From Thermochromatium tepidum ATCC 43061 (GTDB lineage: Bacteria > Pseudomonadota > Gammaproteobacteria > Chromatiales > Chromatiaceae): a DNA stretch of 64,000 nt. The position numbers and the translations under genes are program-made. Where the stretch lies: assembly GCF_009664085.1 (NCBI RefSeq), contig NZ_CP039268.1, positions 2,771,001 to 2,835,000 on the forward strand. Direction: 5' to 3'. How positions within the stretch are numbered: the first letter of the stretch is position 1; every line of letters begins with the position of its first letter. Under the pieces are notes generated by a model, which was not told where the DNA came from, did no database searches, and was given only the letters and a program-made list of their open reading frames with translations. This document shows, one piece after another, positions 1 through 9,657 of this stretch.

Positions 1-110
1 CAGGGGCGCCCATCCTGGGGCGCGTCCTCTGTGGCTGCCAAGGCGGCGCCGGTCGCGACGAGCAGCAGCCCCGCCAGTACAGGTCGCGGAATGGAAGGGC
101 GGATAGGCAT
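1..110 (-). CDS. Exported protein, N-terminal part only
   Basis: The start codon lies at 110-108 and the frame stays open to the window edge, giving about 36 residues. They read as a signal peptide: a basic N-terminus, a hydrophobic core (VLAGLLLVATGAALA) and a probable AxA cleavage site. A GGAG sequence about 12 bases upstream supports the start. The gene follows the cytochrome b561 gene on the same strand after a 30-base gap, so it may share its transcript and act in the periplasm. Too little is visible to name it. Confidence 0.6.
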   Translation of the reverse strand, partial: MPIRPSIPRPVLAGLLLVATGAALAATEDAPQDGRP

Positions 111-140
111 GGTGTCTGTTCTCCGGGTCGCCTGAGGCAT

Positions 141-767
141 TCATTCCAGTCCTTGCCGCTTGTAGCCGCTGATCATGGCCGCGATCAGGTTCTCGCGATG
201 TAACCAGCTCGAGACCAACACCCCGGCCACATGGATCAGGATCAGGCCGAGCGTGAGATTGGCGAGCACCTCATGGGTCTCTTCTAGGACCTCGCCCCAG
301 AATGCCGGCACTCCCCGCATCACCCCGGCCAGCGGACCGGCGAACTCCTCAGCACCATAGAGCGCCAGACCGCTGATGCCGGTCGCAGCGAGTGCAATCA
401 GGAGCAGCAGGATCATGGCCCCGCCGGCCGGGTTGTGCCCCAGATAACGCGGCGCGCGCCGACTCAGGACAGCGCGCAGATAGGCCAGCACTGCCCGCGG
501 ACCGCGCACGAAGTCGCTGAAGCGGGCATGGCGCGTGCCGATCAGACCCCACACCAGACGCACAGCGACGAGGGCGAGCACCAGATAACCGGCCCAGACA
601 TGGACGCCGAGCAGGTCATCCTCGAGGATGAAGGCGGTGGCGAAGGCGCCCACCAGCGACCAGTGGAACACACGCACCAACGGATCCCAGACGCGAATCC
701 GCTCGGGTGTCTCCAGTCCGGGACGATTGGGTTGGGTGGCGGTGTCGTTCGGATAGTCGTTCGGCAT
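141..767 (-). CDS. Cytochrome b561-type membrane protein
   Basis: A 208-residue integral membrane diheme b-type cytochrome of the cytochrome b561 / Ni,Fe-hydrogenase b-subunit family. The WDPLVRVFHWSL motif near residue 26 carries the first haem-ligand histidine. Further His residues lie in membrane segments (GVHVWAGY near 54, EETHEVLANLTLGLILIHVAG near 165-180). Four hydrophobic segments are visible. In this family the protein passes electrons between quinol and periplasmic c-type cytochromes. Its position divergent from SHP and DHC matches the known association of the three proteins, so it probably feeds electrons to DHC and SHP. Confidence 0.88.
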   Translation of the reverse strand: MPNDYPNDTATQPNRPGLETPERIRVWDPLVRVFHWSLVGAFATAFILEDDLLGVHVWAGYLVLALVAVRLVWGLIGTRHARFSDFVRGPRAVLAYLRAVLSRRAPRYLGHNPAGGAMILLLLIALAATGISGLALYGAEEFAGPLAGVMRGVPAFWGEVLEETHEVLANLTLGLILIHVAGVLVSSWLHRENLIAAMISGYKRQGLE

Positions 768-984
768 GGTTCGATTCTCCGTGGAGAATTAAGTTGGTTT
801 GTCGGTTCGGACGTATCGAGGCGCCCTAAAGCGGCAGATTAACCACGGACACCTGACCAAAGGCTGGCAACCGCTGTCAGCCTCTTGTCAGGCAGCCCTC
901 CGTAAGCTGTCGGCACGGCCTGACCCAGCCGGCGGAAACCCCGACCAGCACCAGGCTGAGCGATCACCCACGGAGAACCGACCG

Positions 985-1341
985 ATGAAACGACACCTCG
1001 CCACAGTCCTGCTCAGTGCCAGCGCCCTGATCCTGCCGGCCAGGCTCTGGGCCGCCGATCCAGCCGCCGGTGCGGCGGCCTGGATCAAGGAATATCCCCA
1101 AGCCGATGGCTCTGCAGCGCGTAGCTGTGCCACCTGTCATGGTCGCGACCTGACCCAGCCCGGACGCCAGGTCAACACCGGCAAGGTCATCGAACCCATG
1201 GCGCCCTCAGTCAATCCGCAGCGCCTCAGCGATCCGGCCAAGGTCGAGAAATGGTTGACCCGCAACTGTCGCTGGACCCTGGGGCGCGAGTGCAGCGTCG
1301 ATGAAAAGGCCGATTTCATCGCCTACATCAAGACTCAATGA
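985..1341 (+). CDS. shp: SHP, oxygen-binding monohaem cytochrome c (DUF1924)
   Basis: A 118-residue secreted c-type cytochrome related to the sphaeroides haem protein. It has a signal peptide (about residues 1-23), one haem site CATCH near residue 50, and the LTRNCRWTLGREC segment, in which the Asn corresponds to the unusual sixth ligand that detaches on reduction and allows O2 or NO binding in characterised SHPs. I chose the ATG at 985, which gives a clean signal peptide and follows GGAG; an earlier in-frame start would add an unlikely 62-residue leader. It is followed by the diheme cytochrome gene, its usual electron donor. Confidence 0.88.
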   Translation: MKRHLATVLLSASALILPARLWAADPAAGAAAWIKEYPQADGSAARSCATCHGRDLTQPGRQVNTGKVIEPMAPSVNPQRLSDPAKVEKWLTRNCRWTLGRECSVDEKADFIAYIKTQ

Positions 1342-1372
1342 CATCGAGCCCAATGTGCTGGAGAATCGATCC

Positions 1373-1969
1373 ATGAACCCGTTTCCATTGAAATCCGTCC
1401 TGACCCTTCTGCTCACCGGGGCGCTGGTCATGGGCACGGCCCATCTGGCACTTGCCGATAACGATGACGGTGATGAAGAGGATGAACGCGAAGAAGGCCG
1501 CTGGTTCGAGTCGCACCGAGCACTGGGGCCGGTCGACAATGCCACCTATACCCAGGAGTGCGGCTCCTGCCACCTGGCCTACCCGCCGGGCCTGCTCCCG
1601 GCACAAGACTGGGCGCAGATCATGACGCCGGAGGCGTTGGCCAATCATTATGGTGACGATGCCAGTCTGTCCGAGGCCGTGCGTTCTGAGATCAGCGCCT
1701 TCCTGGCGGCCAACGCCGGCGATGGGGCTTGGCAGAGGGACGCAACAAGCGGCCTCAGCCACGGGGACGCGCCCCCTGGCGACCTACCTCGCATCACGGC
1801 AACCGTCCAGTTTAGACGTGAGCACAAAGAGATCCCGGCCCGTCTGGTGACGGGTAACCCCGGGGTCAAGAGTTTCAGCCAGTGCAACGCCTGTCATCGC
1901 AAGGCCACCGAGGGCCAGTACGACGAACGCTGGATCGACATCCCGGGCTATGGCCCCTGGAGTGATTGA
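1373..1969 (+). CDS. dhc: Diheme cytochrome c (DHC)
   Basis: A 198-residue exported diheme cytochrome c of the DHC family. A signal peptide is followed by an acidic stretch (DNDDGDEEDE), a first haem site CGSCH (near residue 64) and a second, CNACH (near residue 170), with a C-terminal GYGPWSD. DHC is the known electron-transfer partner of SHP. The gene lies 31 bases after shp and before a PepSY gene, so shp-dhc-pepSY-RR-HK look like one transcription unit. The start at 1373 is chosen because it opens directly with a signal peptide. Confidence 0.87.
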   Translation: MNPFPLKSVLTLLLTGALVMGTAHLALADNDDGDEEDEREEGRWFESHRALGPVDNATYTQECGSCHLAYPPGLLPAQDWAQIMTPEALANHYGDDASLSEAVRSEISAFLAANAGDGAWQRDATSGLSHGDAPPGDLPRITATVQFRREHKEIPARLVTGNPGVKSFSQCNACHRKATEGQYDERWIDIPGYGPWSD

Positions 1970-1992
1970 GCCTAGACCCCAGGCACCACACC

Positions 1993-2322
1993 ATGACACC
2001 GACCGCCACACCGCGCGCTGTCCTCCTCATCGCCCTTCTGGGCCTGGTCAGCCTTCAGGTGACGGCCGACCCGGAGGCGGATCACGAGCGCGCGCGCGCG
2101 GCGCGTCTGCGCGGCGAGGTTCGACCGATCGCTGAGATCCTGCGCCAGATCGGCGCCCAGGTACCCGGCGAGGTGATCGGGATCGAACTTGAACGCGGGA
2201 GGCGCGCCGGCCAGCCGGTCTGGATCTATGAACTCAAGATCCTGACCGCCGACGGGCGGCGGTTGGAAGTCGAGGTCGATGCCCAGGATGGACGTATCCT
2301 GGAACTGGAGGACGATGACTGA
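1993..2322 (+). CDS. Exported PepSY-domain protein
   Basis: A 109-residue small protein: a signal peptide to about residue 25, then a single PepSY domain (EIPGE-like QVPGEVIGIELERG, WIYELKILTADGR, VEVDAQDGRILELEDDD). PepSY domains in this context are thought to modulate periplasmic peptidases or sensors, and small PepSY proteins are common beside OmpR/HK pairs. Its stop overlaps the start of the response regulator (TGATG), which indicates translational coupling. A role as periplasmic partner of the kinase is inference. Confidence 0.85.
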   Translation: MTPTATPRAVLLIALLGLVSLQVTADPEADHERARAARLRGEVRPIAEILRQIGAQVPGEVIGIELERGRRAGQPVWIYELKILTADGRRLEVEVDAQDGRILELEDDD

Positions 2323-2999
2323 TGCGGCTACTGTTGGTGGAAGACGACGACCAGGTCGCCGAGACAGTGACGGCCGGTTTCACCGCCGCCGGTTTCCTGG
2401 TCGAGCGCGCACGCGACGGGCGCGAGGCCTGGTTCATGGGCGACACTGAACCCTATGCCGCCGCCATCCTGGATCTCGGGCTACCGGGACTCGATGGGCT
2501 CTCGGTCCTGCGCCAGTGGCGCGCCGCCGATCAGCGGCTGCCGGTCTTGATCCTGAGCGCGCGCGGCGACTGGACCGAGCGCGTCGAGGGGATCGAGGCC
2601 GGCGCCGACGACTATCTGCCCAAGCCTTTCCAGTTCGAGGAACTGCTTGCGCGCGTGCGGGCGCTGATCCGTCGCGCCGCCGGCCAGCCGGCGCCCGTGC
2701 TCGTCCATGGCCCCTTTAGGCTCGACACCCGGCGCCAGACCCTGAGCCGCGATGGGGTCCCCATCCATCTCTCGCCCCAGGAATACCGCCTGGTCAGCTA
2801 TCTGATGCAGCAGGCCGGACGCGTCGTCTCGCAACAGGAGCTGACCGAGCAGCTCTATGCCCAGGACTTCGAGCGCGAGTCCAACGCGATCGAGGTCCTG
2901 GTCGGGCGGGTACGGCGCAAGCTGGGGGCCGAACTGATCCGGACCCGGCGCGGATTCGGCTATCTGGTTGAGACGGATGACGCCTCGTCGTCTTCATGA
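2322..2999 (+). CDS. OmpR-family response regulator
   Basis: A 225-residue two-component regulator. The receiver domain (1-115) has the acidic cluster EDDD at 7-10, phospho-acceptor D51 (LDLGLPG) and the conserved K101 (LPKPF). A winged-helix DNA-binding domain follows (about 125-215, ending RTRRGFGYLVE). It is coupled to the PepSY gene upstream and precedes a sensor kinase. Its targets are probably the redox genes here, by position only. The QseB/PmrA/BasR-type layout is typical. Confidence 0.92.
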   Translation: MRLLLVEDDDQVAETVTAGFTAAGFLVERARDGREAWFMGDTEPYAAAILDLGLPGLDGLSVLRQWRAADQRLPVLILSARGDWTERVEGIEAGADDYLPKPFQFEELLARVRALIRRAAGQPAPVLVHGPFRLDTRRQTLSRDGVPIHLSPQEYRLVSYLMQQAGRVVSQQELTEQLYAQDFERESNAIEVLVGRVRRKLGAELIRTRRGFGYLVETDDASSSS

Positions 3000-3024
3000 T
3001 CGCGGGCCTTGGGGCCGGCATTGC

Positions 3025-4398
3025 ATGAGACCCTGCTCGCTGCGGACACGGCTCTGGCTCGGCGCCCTGATCTCGATCACGCTGGCCATATTGATCGCCT
3101 GGATAGGTCTGGCCAATCTCTTCGAGCGCCATGTCGAGCGTCATCTCGGCTTTGAACTGGAGGTGCGGCTCAATCAGCTCGCCGCCGCCGTGGCGATCGC
3201 GCCCGATGGCGCGATCCGTCTCACCCAGGAGCCCCGGGATCCGAGCTTCGCTCAGCCCCTGAGCGGTCACTACTGGCAGATCGACCGTCCTGGTCGGCCC
3301 GGGGTCCTGCGTTCACGTTCGCTGTGGGACGAGGTGCTGGTCCTCCCCGATGACGGGCTCGCCCTAGGCCAGATCCACGCCCATCGCCTGCCCGGCCCGG
3401 GTGGACAGTCGCTCCTCGTACGCGAGCGGCGCATCCGGGTCGAGGCACGGCCCGAGCCGGTCGCGCTGCGCCTGATCCTGGCCCAGGACCGCGCCGAGCT
3501 GCGCGCCGCGCGCGCCAATTTCGCCGCCGATATGCGCCCCTATCTAGGTCTGATCGCGCTCCTGCTCCTGCTGGCCACACTGATCCAGATCCAGACCGGG
3601 CTTGCCCCCCTGGAGGCGCTGCGCCATGAGATCGGCGCCATCCGTACCGGTCGTGCCGCCCGGCTCACCGTCACGGATCCCGCCGAGGTCCGCCCGCTGA
3701 TCGCCGAGATCAATGCCCTGCTGGAGGCGCGTGACCGCTCGGTCGAACGGGCGCGGGCCTGGATCGCCGACCTCGCCCATGGACTCAAGACCCCGCTTGG
3801 TGTGCTCGCCGCCGATGCCGAGCGGTTGCGCCAGGCCGGTCATCCCGACCTGGCCGCTGACCTGGACCAACTGGCCCTGACCATGCGTCGGCGCCTCGAA
3901 CGCGAGCTGATCCGCGCCCGGGTGCGCGCTGGCCATCCGCCGCATGCCGCACGCGCCGAGGTCGTCGCAAGCCTCGAACGCCTGAGGCGCACCCTGGGGC
4001 GTACCCCCGCCGGCGAAGGGCTCGACTGGCGGATCCTCGCCCCCGAGGAGGTCGCCGTGGCCCTGATGGCGGAGGATCTGCTCGAACTGCTCGGTAATCT
4101 GCTGGAGAACGCGACCAAGTGGGCGCGCGAACGGGTCGAGATCCAGGTGTCGAGGCCGCTTGGGACCAGGCGACAGGTCGAGATCCGGATCGCCGACGAT
4201 GGCCCCGGGGTGCCCCCGGAACACTGGCCAAGGCTTGGGGAGCGCGGTCTGCGGCTCGATGAGCGCGCGGCTGGAACTGGGCTCGGCTTGGCGATCGTGC
4301 GCGACCTGGTCGAGGCCTATGGGGGTACACTCGGCTTTGGACGCGCCGAGTTGGGCGGCCTGCTGGTGTGGGTCAGGTTGCCGGAGGCGACGGTCTGA
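3025..4398 (+). CDS. Sensor histidine kinase
   Basis: A 457-residue membrane kinase. TM1 lies at about 10-31, a periplasmic sensor region of about 130 residues follows, and TM2 is PYLGLIALLLLLATL. A HAMP-like linker leads to the H-box (ADLAHGLKTPLG, H252), the N-box (NLLENATKWA), the G1 box (DDGPGVP) and the G2 box (GTGLGLAIV). This is the PhoQ/QseC-like architecture. Starts at TTG 2968 or ATG 2977 would overlap the response regulator; ATG 3025 gives the usual short cytoplasmic N-terminus, but no start has a clear ribosome-binding site. Confidence 0.9.
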   Translation: MRPCSLRTRLWLGALISITLAILIAWIGLANLFERHVERHLGFELEVRLNQLAAAVAIAPDGAIRLTQEPRDPSFAQPLSGHYWQIDRPGRPGVLRSRSLWDEVLVLPDDGLALGQIHAHRLPGPGGQSLLVRERRIRVEARPEPVALRLILAQDRAELRAARANFAADMRPYLGLIALLLLLATLIQIQTGLAPLEALRHEIGAIRTGRAARLTVTDPAEVRPLIAEINALLEARDRSVERARAWIADLAHGLKTPLGVLAADAERLRQAGHPDLAADLDQLALTMRRRLERELIRARVRAGHPPHAARAEVVASLERLRRTLGRTPAGEGLDWRILAPEEVAVALMAEDLLELLGNLLENATKWARERVEIQVSRPLGTRRQVEIRIADDGPGVPPEHWPRLGERGLRLDERAAGTGLGLAIVRDLVEAYGGTLGFGRAELGGLLVWVRLPEATV

Positions 4399-4644
4399 GC
4401 AGGCGCTGCTTGAGCCCTAGTGCCCCAGCACGGCATCCACCTGCCTAGCGTCTCCACCCCTCGGACGCCTCATCGCCAAAGCCCCTGACAAGAGGCGCCA
4501 CGCACCGACCCGGATCGACTGCCCCCCAACGCCGAGGATGAACGCCTGGGGCTCGCGCCAAAGGGATTGGACTCATACAACGACGAACACGGCCGAATAT
4601 AATCGGACATCGATCCCGCATTGACCCTGGATGGCCCCTGATCC

Positions 4645-5358
4645 GTGACCACAGCAGGCAGCAACGGCTTGAGACCTCGCCTGTACCCCCTGGGTGATCG
4701 TGCCCTGCGGATTGTCTTCGGCGATCGGATTGATCCGGCGCTGAATCGACGGGTGTTGGCCTTGGCCACGGCGGTGGCGGACCTGCCCGGCATCAGCGAT
4801 CGGGTGCCGGCCTATGCCAGCCTGACCCTGCATTATGATCCGGCTTACTGGACCCTTAAGGCGCTGGAAGAGGCCCTAGGACCCGCCCTGGCCGCGAGCG
4901 ACGAGGCCCTAGCCTTGGAACCAGAACCGCGCCTGGTCACCCTCCCGGTGTGCTATGGCGGTGTGCATGGGCCGGATCTGGAGCAGGTCGCCCAGCATTG
5001 CCAACTCGACCCGGCCCAGGTGATCGCCTATCACACCGCGCCTGACTATTGGGTGTATTTCCTGGGGTTCATGCCCGGTTTCGCCTATCTGGGCGGCCTG
5101 GATCCGCGCCTGGCCACACCCCGGCTGGAGACACCCCGTCCCCAGGTACCGCCAGGGGCGGTAGGGATCGCGGGGCTCCAGACCGGGGTCTATCCCTTGG
5201 CCAGCCCGGGTGGCTGGCGACTCATCGGGCAGACCCCCCGGGTCCTATTCGATCCTCGGCGCCCGACCCCCTGTACCTTGATGCCGGGCGATCAGGTCCG
5301 CTTCGTGGCGATCGACGCCGACACCTTCGACCAGCTCAAACGGCAGAGCGACCCATGA
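4645..5358 (+). CDS. pxpB: 5-oxoprolinase subunit PxpB (KipI family)
   Basis: A 237-residue cyclophilin-fold protein of the PxpB/KipI family with the hallmark YHTAPDYWVYFLGFMPGFAYLGG segment, PRPQVPPGAVGIAG and GGWRLIGQTP. With PxpA and PxpC it forms the ATP-dependent 5-oxoprolinase that opens pyroglutamate to glutamate. It begins with GTG at 4645, overlaps pxpC by ATGA and is followed by pxpA, so the three are an operon. Confidence 0.93.
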   Translation: MTTAGSNGLRPRLYPLGDRALRIVFGDRIDPALNRRVLALATAVADLPGISDRVPAYASLTLHYDPAYWTLKALEEALGPALAASDEALALEPEPRLVTLPVCYGGVHGPDLEQVAQHCQLDPAQVIAYHTAPDYWVYFLGFMPGFAYLGGLDPRLATPRLETPRPQVPPGAVGIAGLQTGVYPLASPGGWRLIGQTPRVLFDPRRPTPCTLMPGDQVRFVAIDADTFDQLKRQSDP

Positions 5359-6335
5359 TCGTCGTGGAACAGCCTGGGCTTTACACCACCCTACAGGATC
5401 AGGGGCGCCCGGGGCTCCAGCACCTGGGGATCACCCCAGGTGGGGCGATGGATGGCTATGCGGCCTGGGTCGCCAATCGTCTGGTCGGGAATCCGGCCAC
5501 GGCGGCGGTATTGGAGATCACCCTGATGGGCCCGAGGCTCGTCGTTGAACGGGGGAGCTGGATGGCGCTCACCGGTGCGGACCTCTCCGCCACACTCGAT
5601 GGGGAGGAGCTGCCGACCTGGTGTCCGGTCTGGGTACCCGCAGGGGCGAGGCTCAATTTCGGAGAGGCGCGGCGCGGTTGCCGCGCCTATCTGGCGCTCG
5701 GCGGTGGTTTTATGGTCGATGCGATCCTCGGCAGTCGTGCTACAGATGTCCGTGCTGGCTTCGGCGGTTTGGATGGTCGACCAGTGCGGCGCGGTGACCA
5801 TCTGCCCCTGGGGCCGAGCCCCTGGCCGGCACCGCGGATGCCTGCCCGGCCCTATGCGCCATCCTGGCGCGTGAACTGGATCCATGGCCTGGCGCTTGAG
5901 CCCCCCATCCGTCTGCGTCTGGTGCCAGACCATGACTGGTGGGCGCTGCCAAGCCAGGGGCGCGCTGACTTGGAGTCTGGGGTCTATCGCATAGATCCGG
6001 CGGCCGATCGCATGGGGTTGCGTCTCCAGGGGCCGGCACTGACCCTCCCTGAGGCCGGCGCACGGGTGTCGGCCGGTGTCACCCATGGCACCCTACAGTT
6101 ACCGCCCGATGGACAGCCGATCCTGTTGGGGGTTGACCGCCAGACCGTGGGCGGTTATCCCGTCCTGGGGACGGTGGCGAGTGTCGATCATCCCTATTTG
6201 GCCCATCTGAAACCCGGCGATACCGTGCGGTTCGAGCCGATCACGGTGGCGCGCGCTCAGGCCCTGTATCGGCGCTCGCTCGCCGCGCTCCAACGTTTAG
6301 AGCTGGCCCTGGAGTCGTATCTACCGCCCACCTAG
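5355..6335 (+). CDS. pxpC: 5-oxoprolinase subunit PxpC (biotin-dependent carboxyltransferase family)
   Basis: A 326-residue protein of the PxpC/KipA (AHS2) family, recognisable from VEQPGLYTTLQDQGRPG at the N-terminus, GAMDGYAAWVANRLVGN, and RMGLRLQGPAL then GTLQLPPDGQPILL towards the C-terminus. It partners PxpB in 5-oxoprolinase. Despite the family name it has no biotin site. The start is fixed by the 4-base overlap with pxpB. Confidence 0.93.
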   Translation: MIVVEQPGLYTTLQDQGRPGLQHLGITPGGAMDGYAAWVANRLVGNPATAAVLEITLMGPRLVVERGSWMALTGADLSATLDGEELPTWCPVWVPAGARLNFGEARRGCRAYLALGGGFMVDAILGSRATDVRAGFGGLDGRPVRRGDHLPLGPSPWPAPRMPARPYAPSWRVNWIHGLALEPPIRLRLVPDHDWWALPSQGRADLESGVYRIDPAADRMGLRLQGPALTLPEAGARVSAGVTHGTLQLPPDGQPILLGVDRQTVGGYPVLGTVASVDHPYLAHLKPGDTVRFEPITVARAQALYRRSLAALQRLELALESYLPPT

Positions 6336-6355
6336 ACCTAAAACGCATCGCCGTC

Positions 6356-7150
6356 ATGCCGACCGACACCGACTACTGCATCGATCTCAATGTCGATATC
6401 GGCGAGGGGTTTGGCCCCTGGCGCCTGGGGCAGGACGCCGCGGTGCTCGAGTGGGTCACCTCGGCCAACATCGCCTGCGGCTGTCATGCTGGGGATCCGG
6501 ATGTGATGGCAGAGACGGTCCAACTCGCCCTGGCGCATGGTGTGGCCCTGGGGGCCCATCCCTCGCTCCCGGATCGCCAAGGATTCGGGCGTCGGACCAT
6601 GGGCTTGGCCCCCAAGGAGCTGGAGCATCTGGTGCTCTACCAGCTCGGTGCATTGGAGGCCTTTGTCCGTACCGCCGGGGGGCACCTGGCGCACGTCAAG
6701 CCCCACGGGGCCCTTTACCATCAGGCCGCAGCCGACCCCGAGCAGGCCCAGGCCATCGCCACGGCGGTGCGCGCCTTCGATCCATCCCTGATCCTGATTG
6801 GGCCACCTGGCTCGGCGCTCCTCCATGCCGCCGCCGCCGCCGGACTCGGATACGCATGCGAGGGCTTCGCCGATCGTCGTTACGAGCCCGATGGGACCCT
6901 GACCCCCCGCCGGCATCCCCAGTCCCTGATCCAGGATCCAGCCGAGGCGCTGTCCCAGGCGCTCCGGCTCATCGTGCACGGCGAGGTCATCGCCCGCGAT
7001 GGGACCCTGGTCAAGCTACACGTCGATACCCTCTGCATTCACGGCGACAGCCCCCAGGCGCCTGCATACGCGCGTGCCCTGCGTCAGGGACTGGGCGCCC
7101 AGGGGATCGGGTTCCGTCCGGTCGCAGGACCCAGGGCGCGGCGACCCTGA
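6356..7150 (+). CDS. pxpA: 5-oxoprolinase subunit PxpA (LamB/YcsF family)
   Basis: A 264-residue protein of the LamB/YcsF family with the motifs DLNVDIGEGFGPW, ANIACGCHAGDP, GAHPSLPDRQGFGRR, HVKPHGALYH and EGFADRRYEPDGTL. It is the third component of ATP-dependent 5-oxoprolinase, which recycles pyroglutamate in the cytoplasm. The gene starts 20 bases after pxpC and closes the operon. Confidence 0.94.
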   Translation: MPTDTDYCIDLNVDIGEGFGPWRLGQDAAVLEWVTSANIACGCHAGDPDVMAETVQLALAHGVALGAHPSLPDRQGFGRRTMGLAPKELEHLVLYQLGALEAFVRTAGGHLAHVKPHGALYHQAAADPEQAQAIATAVRAFDPSLILIGPPGSALLHAAAAAGLGYACEGFADRRYEPDGTLTPRRHPQSLIQDPAEALSQALRLIVHGEVIARDGTLVKLHVDTLCIHGDSPQAPAYARALRQGLGAQGIGFRPVAGPRARRP

Positions 7151-7342
7151 TCGATCCGGGATGGGCGCCCCCTGTTGGTGGGAGATCCCAGACCGGATGG
7201 GCCCTGGGCGGTCGGATCGGTGGCCCGCACCAAGACTGGGCTATATAGCATCGAGCACCCAGGGTGCGGGACGTTGATTCCAATCCGAGCGGTCGCATAT
7301 GCGAGGCCTAGAACATCACTCAAGAACGCGGAGCCAGGAGTC

Positions 7343-8788
<1,446 letters not shown>

Positions 8789-8812
8789 GCACGGTGTTGA
8801 ACCGCACCGGGT

Positions 8813-8850
8813 GCAAAGGATCGAGACGCCGTGTGCTGGGCGTCCTTTGC
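8813..8850 (+). promoter_or_regulatory. Stem-loop in the sufB-sufC spacer
   Basis: The 116-base gap between sufB and sufC holds nested inverted repeats: GCAAAGGA (8813-8820) with TCCTTTGC (8843-8850), and inside them GACGCC (8825-8830) with GGCGTC (8839-8844). An alternative outer pairing is AACCGCA (8800-8806) with TGCGGTT (8848-8854). No U-run follows, so it is not a classical terminator. It may tune sufB to sufC expression or protect the transcript end; this role is inference. Confidence 0.5.
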
Positions 8851-8904
8851 GGTTTGAGCCTCTCATGCCTGGTGCCCGTCGAATTGATTGCTGGAGAAGC
8901 TGTG

Positions 8905-9657
8905 ATGCTGTCTGTCAAGGGCCTGCGGGCCAACGTGGGTGATCAAGAGATCCTCAAGGGGCTGGATCTAGAGGTCGGGTCGGGCGAGGTCCATGCCATC
9001 ATGGGGCCGAACGGCTCGGGCAAGAGCACCCTGTCCCACGTCTTGGCGGGACGCGAGGGCTATCGGGTCACCGCCGGATCCGTGACCTTCGTGGGACAGG
9101 ACCTGCTCGCGCTCGAACCCGAGGAGCGGGCCCGGCTCGGACTCTTTCTGGCCTTTCAGTACCCGGTCGAGCTGCCGGGCGTCAACAACACCGCCTTCCT
9201 CAAGGCCGCGCTCAACAGCCTGCGCAAGGCGCGCGGCGAGCCCGAACTCGACGCCGTTGCCTTTTTGCGTCTGATCAAGGACAAGCTCAGGGTCCTGCAT
9301 CTCGACGAATCCCTGCTCAAACGCCCGGTCAATGTCGGTTTTTCGGGGGGCGAAAAGAAGCGCAACGAGATCTTCCAGATGGCGCTCTTGGAACCCAGGC
9401 TTGCCATCCTCGACGAGACCGACTCGGGGCTCGACATCGACGCCCTGCGCGGGGTGGCCGAGGGCATCAATGCCCTGCGCTCGCCCGAGCGCTCCATGAT
9501 CCTGGTCACCCACTATCAGCGTCTGCTCGACTACATCCAGCCGGACTATGTGCACGTCCTGGCGCAGGGTCGCATCATCCGCTCGGGTGGCAAGGAACTG
9601 GCGCTGGAGCTGGAAGAGAAGGGCTACGGCTGGATCGACGCGGAGCTGGCCGCATGA
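8905..9657 (+). CDS. sufC: Fe-S assembly ATPase SufC
   Basis: A 250-residue ABC-type ATPase with Walker A GPNGSGKST (about 33-41), ABC signature FSGGEKKR, Walker B LAILDETDSGLD and the switch histidine (ILVTHYQRLL). SufC binds SufB and SufD and drives their rearrangement during cluster assembly. It starts at ATG 8905 (a GTG lies one codon upstream) and overlaps sufD by ATGA. Confidence 0.97.
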   Translation: MLSVKGLRANVGDQEILKGLDLEVGSGEVHAIMGPNGSGKSTLSHVLAGREGYRVTAGSVTFVGQDLLALEPEERARLGLFLAFQYPVELPGVNNTAFLKAALNSLRKARGEPELDAVAFLRLIKDKLRVLHLDESLLKRPVNVGFSGGEKKRNEIFQMALLEPRLAILDETDSGLDIDALRGVAEGINALRSPERSMILVTHYQRLLDYIQPDYVHVLAQGRIIRSGGKELALELEEKGYGWIDAELAA

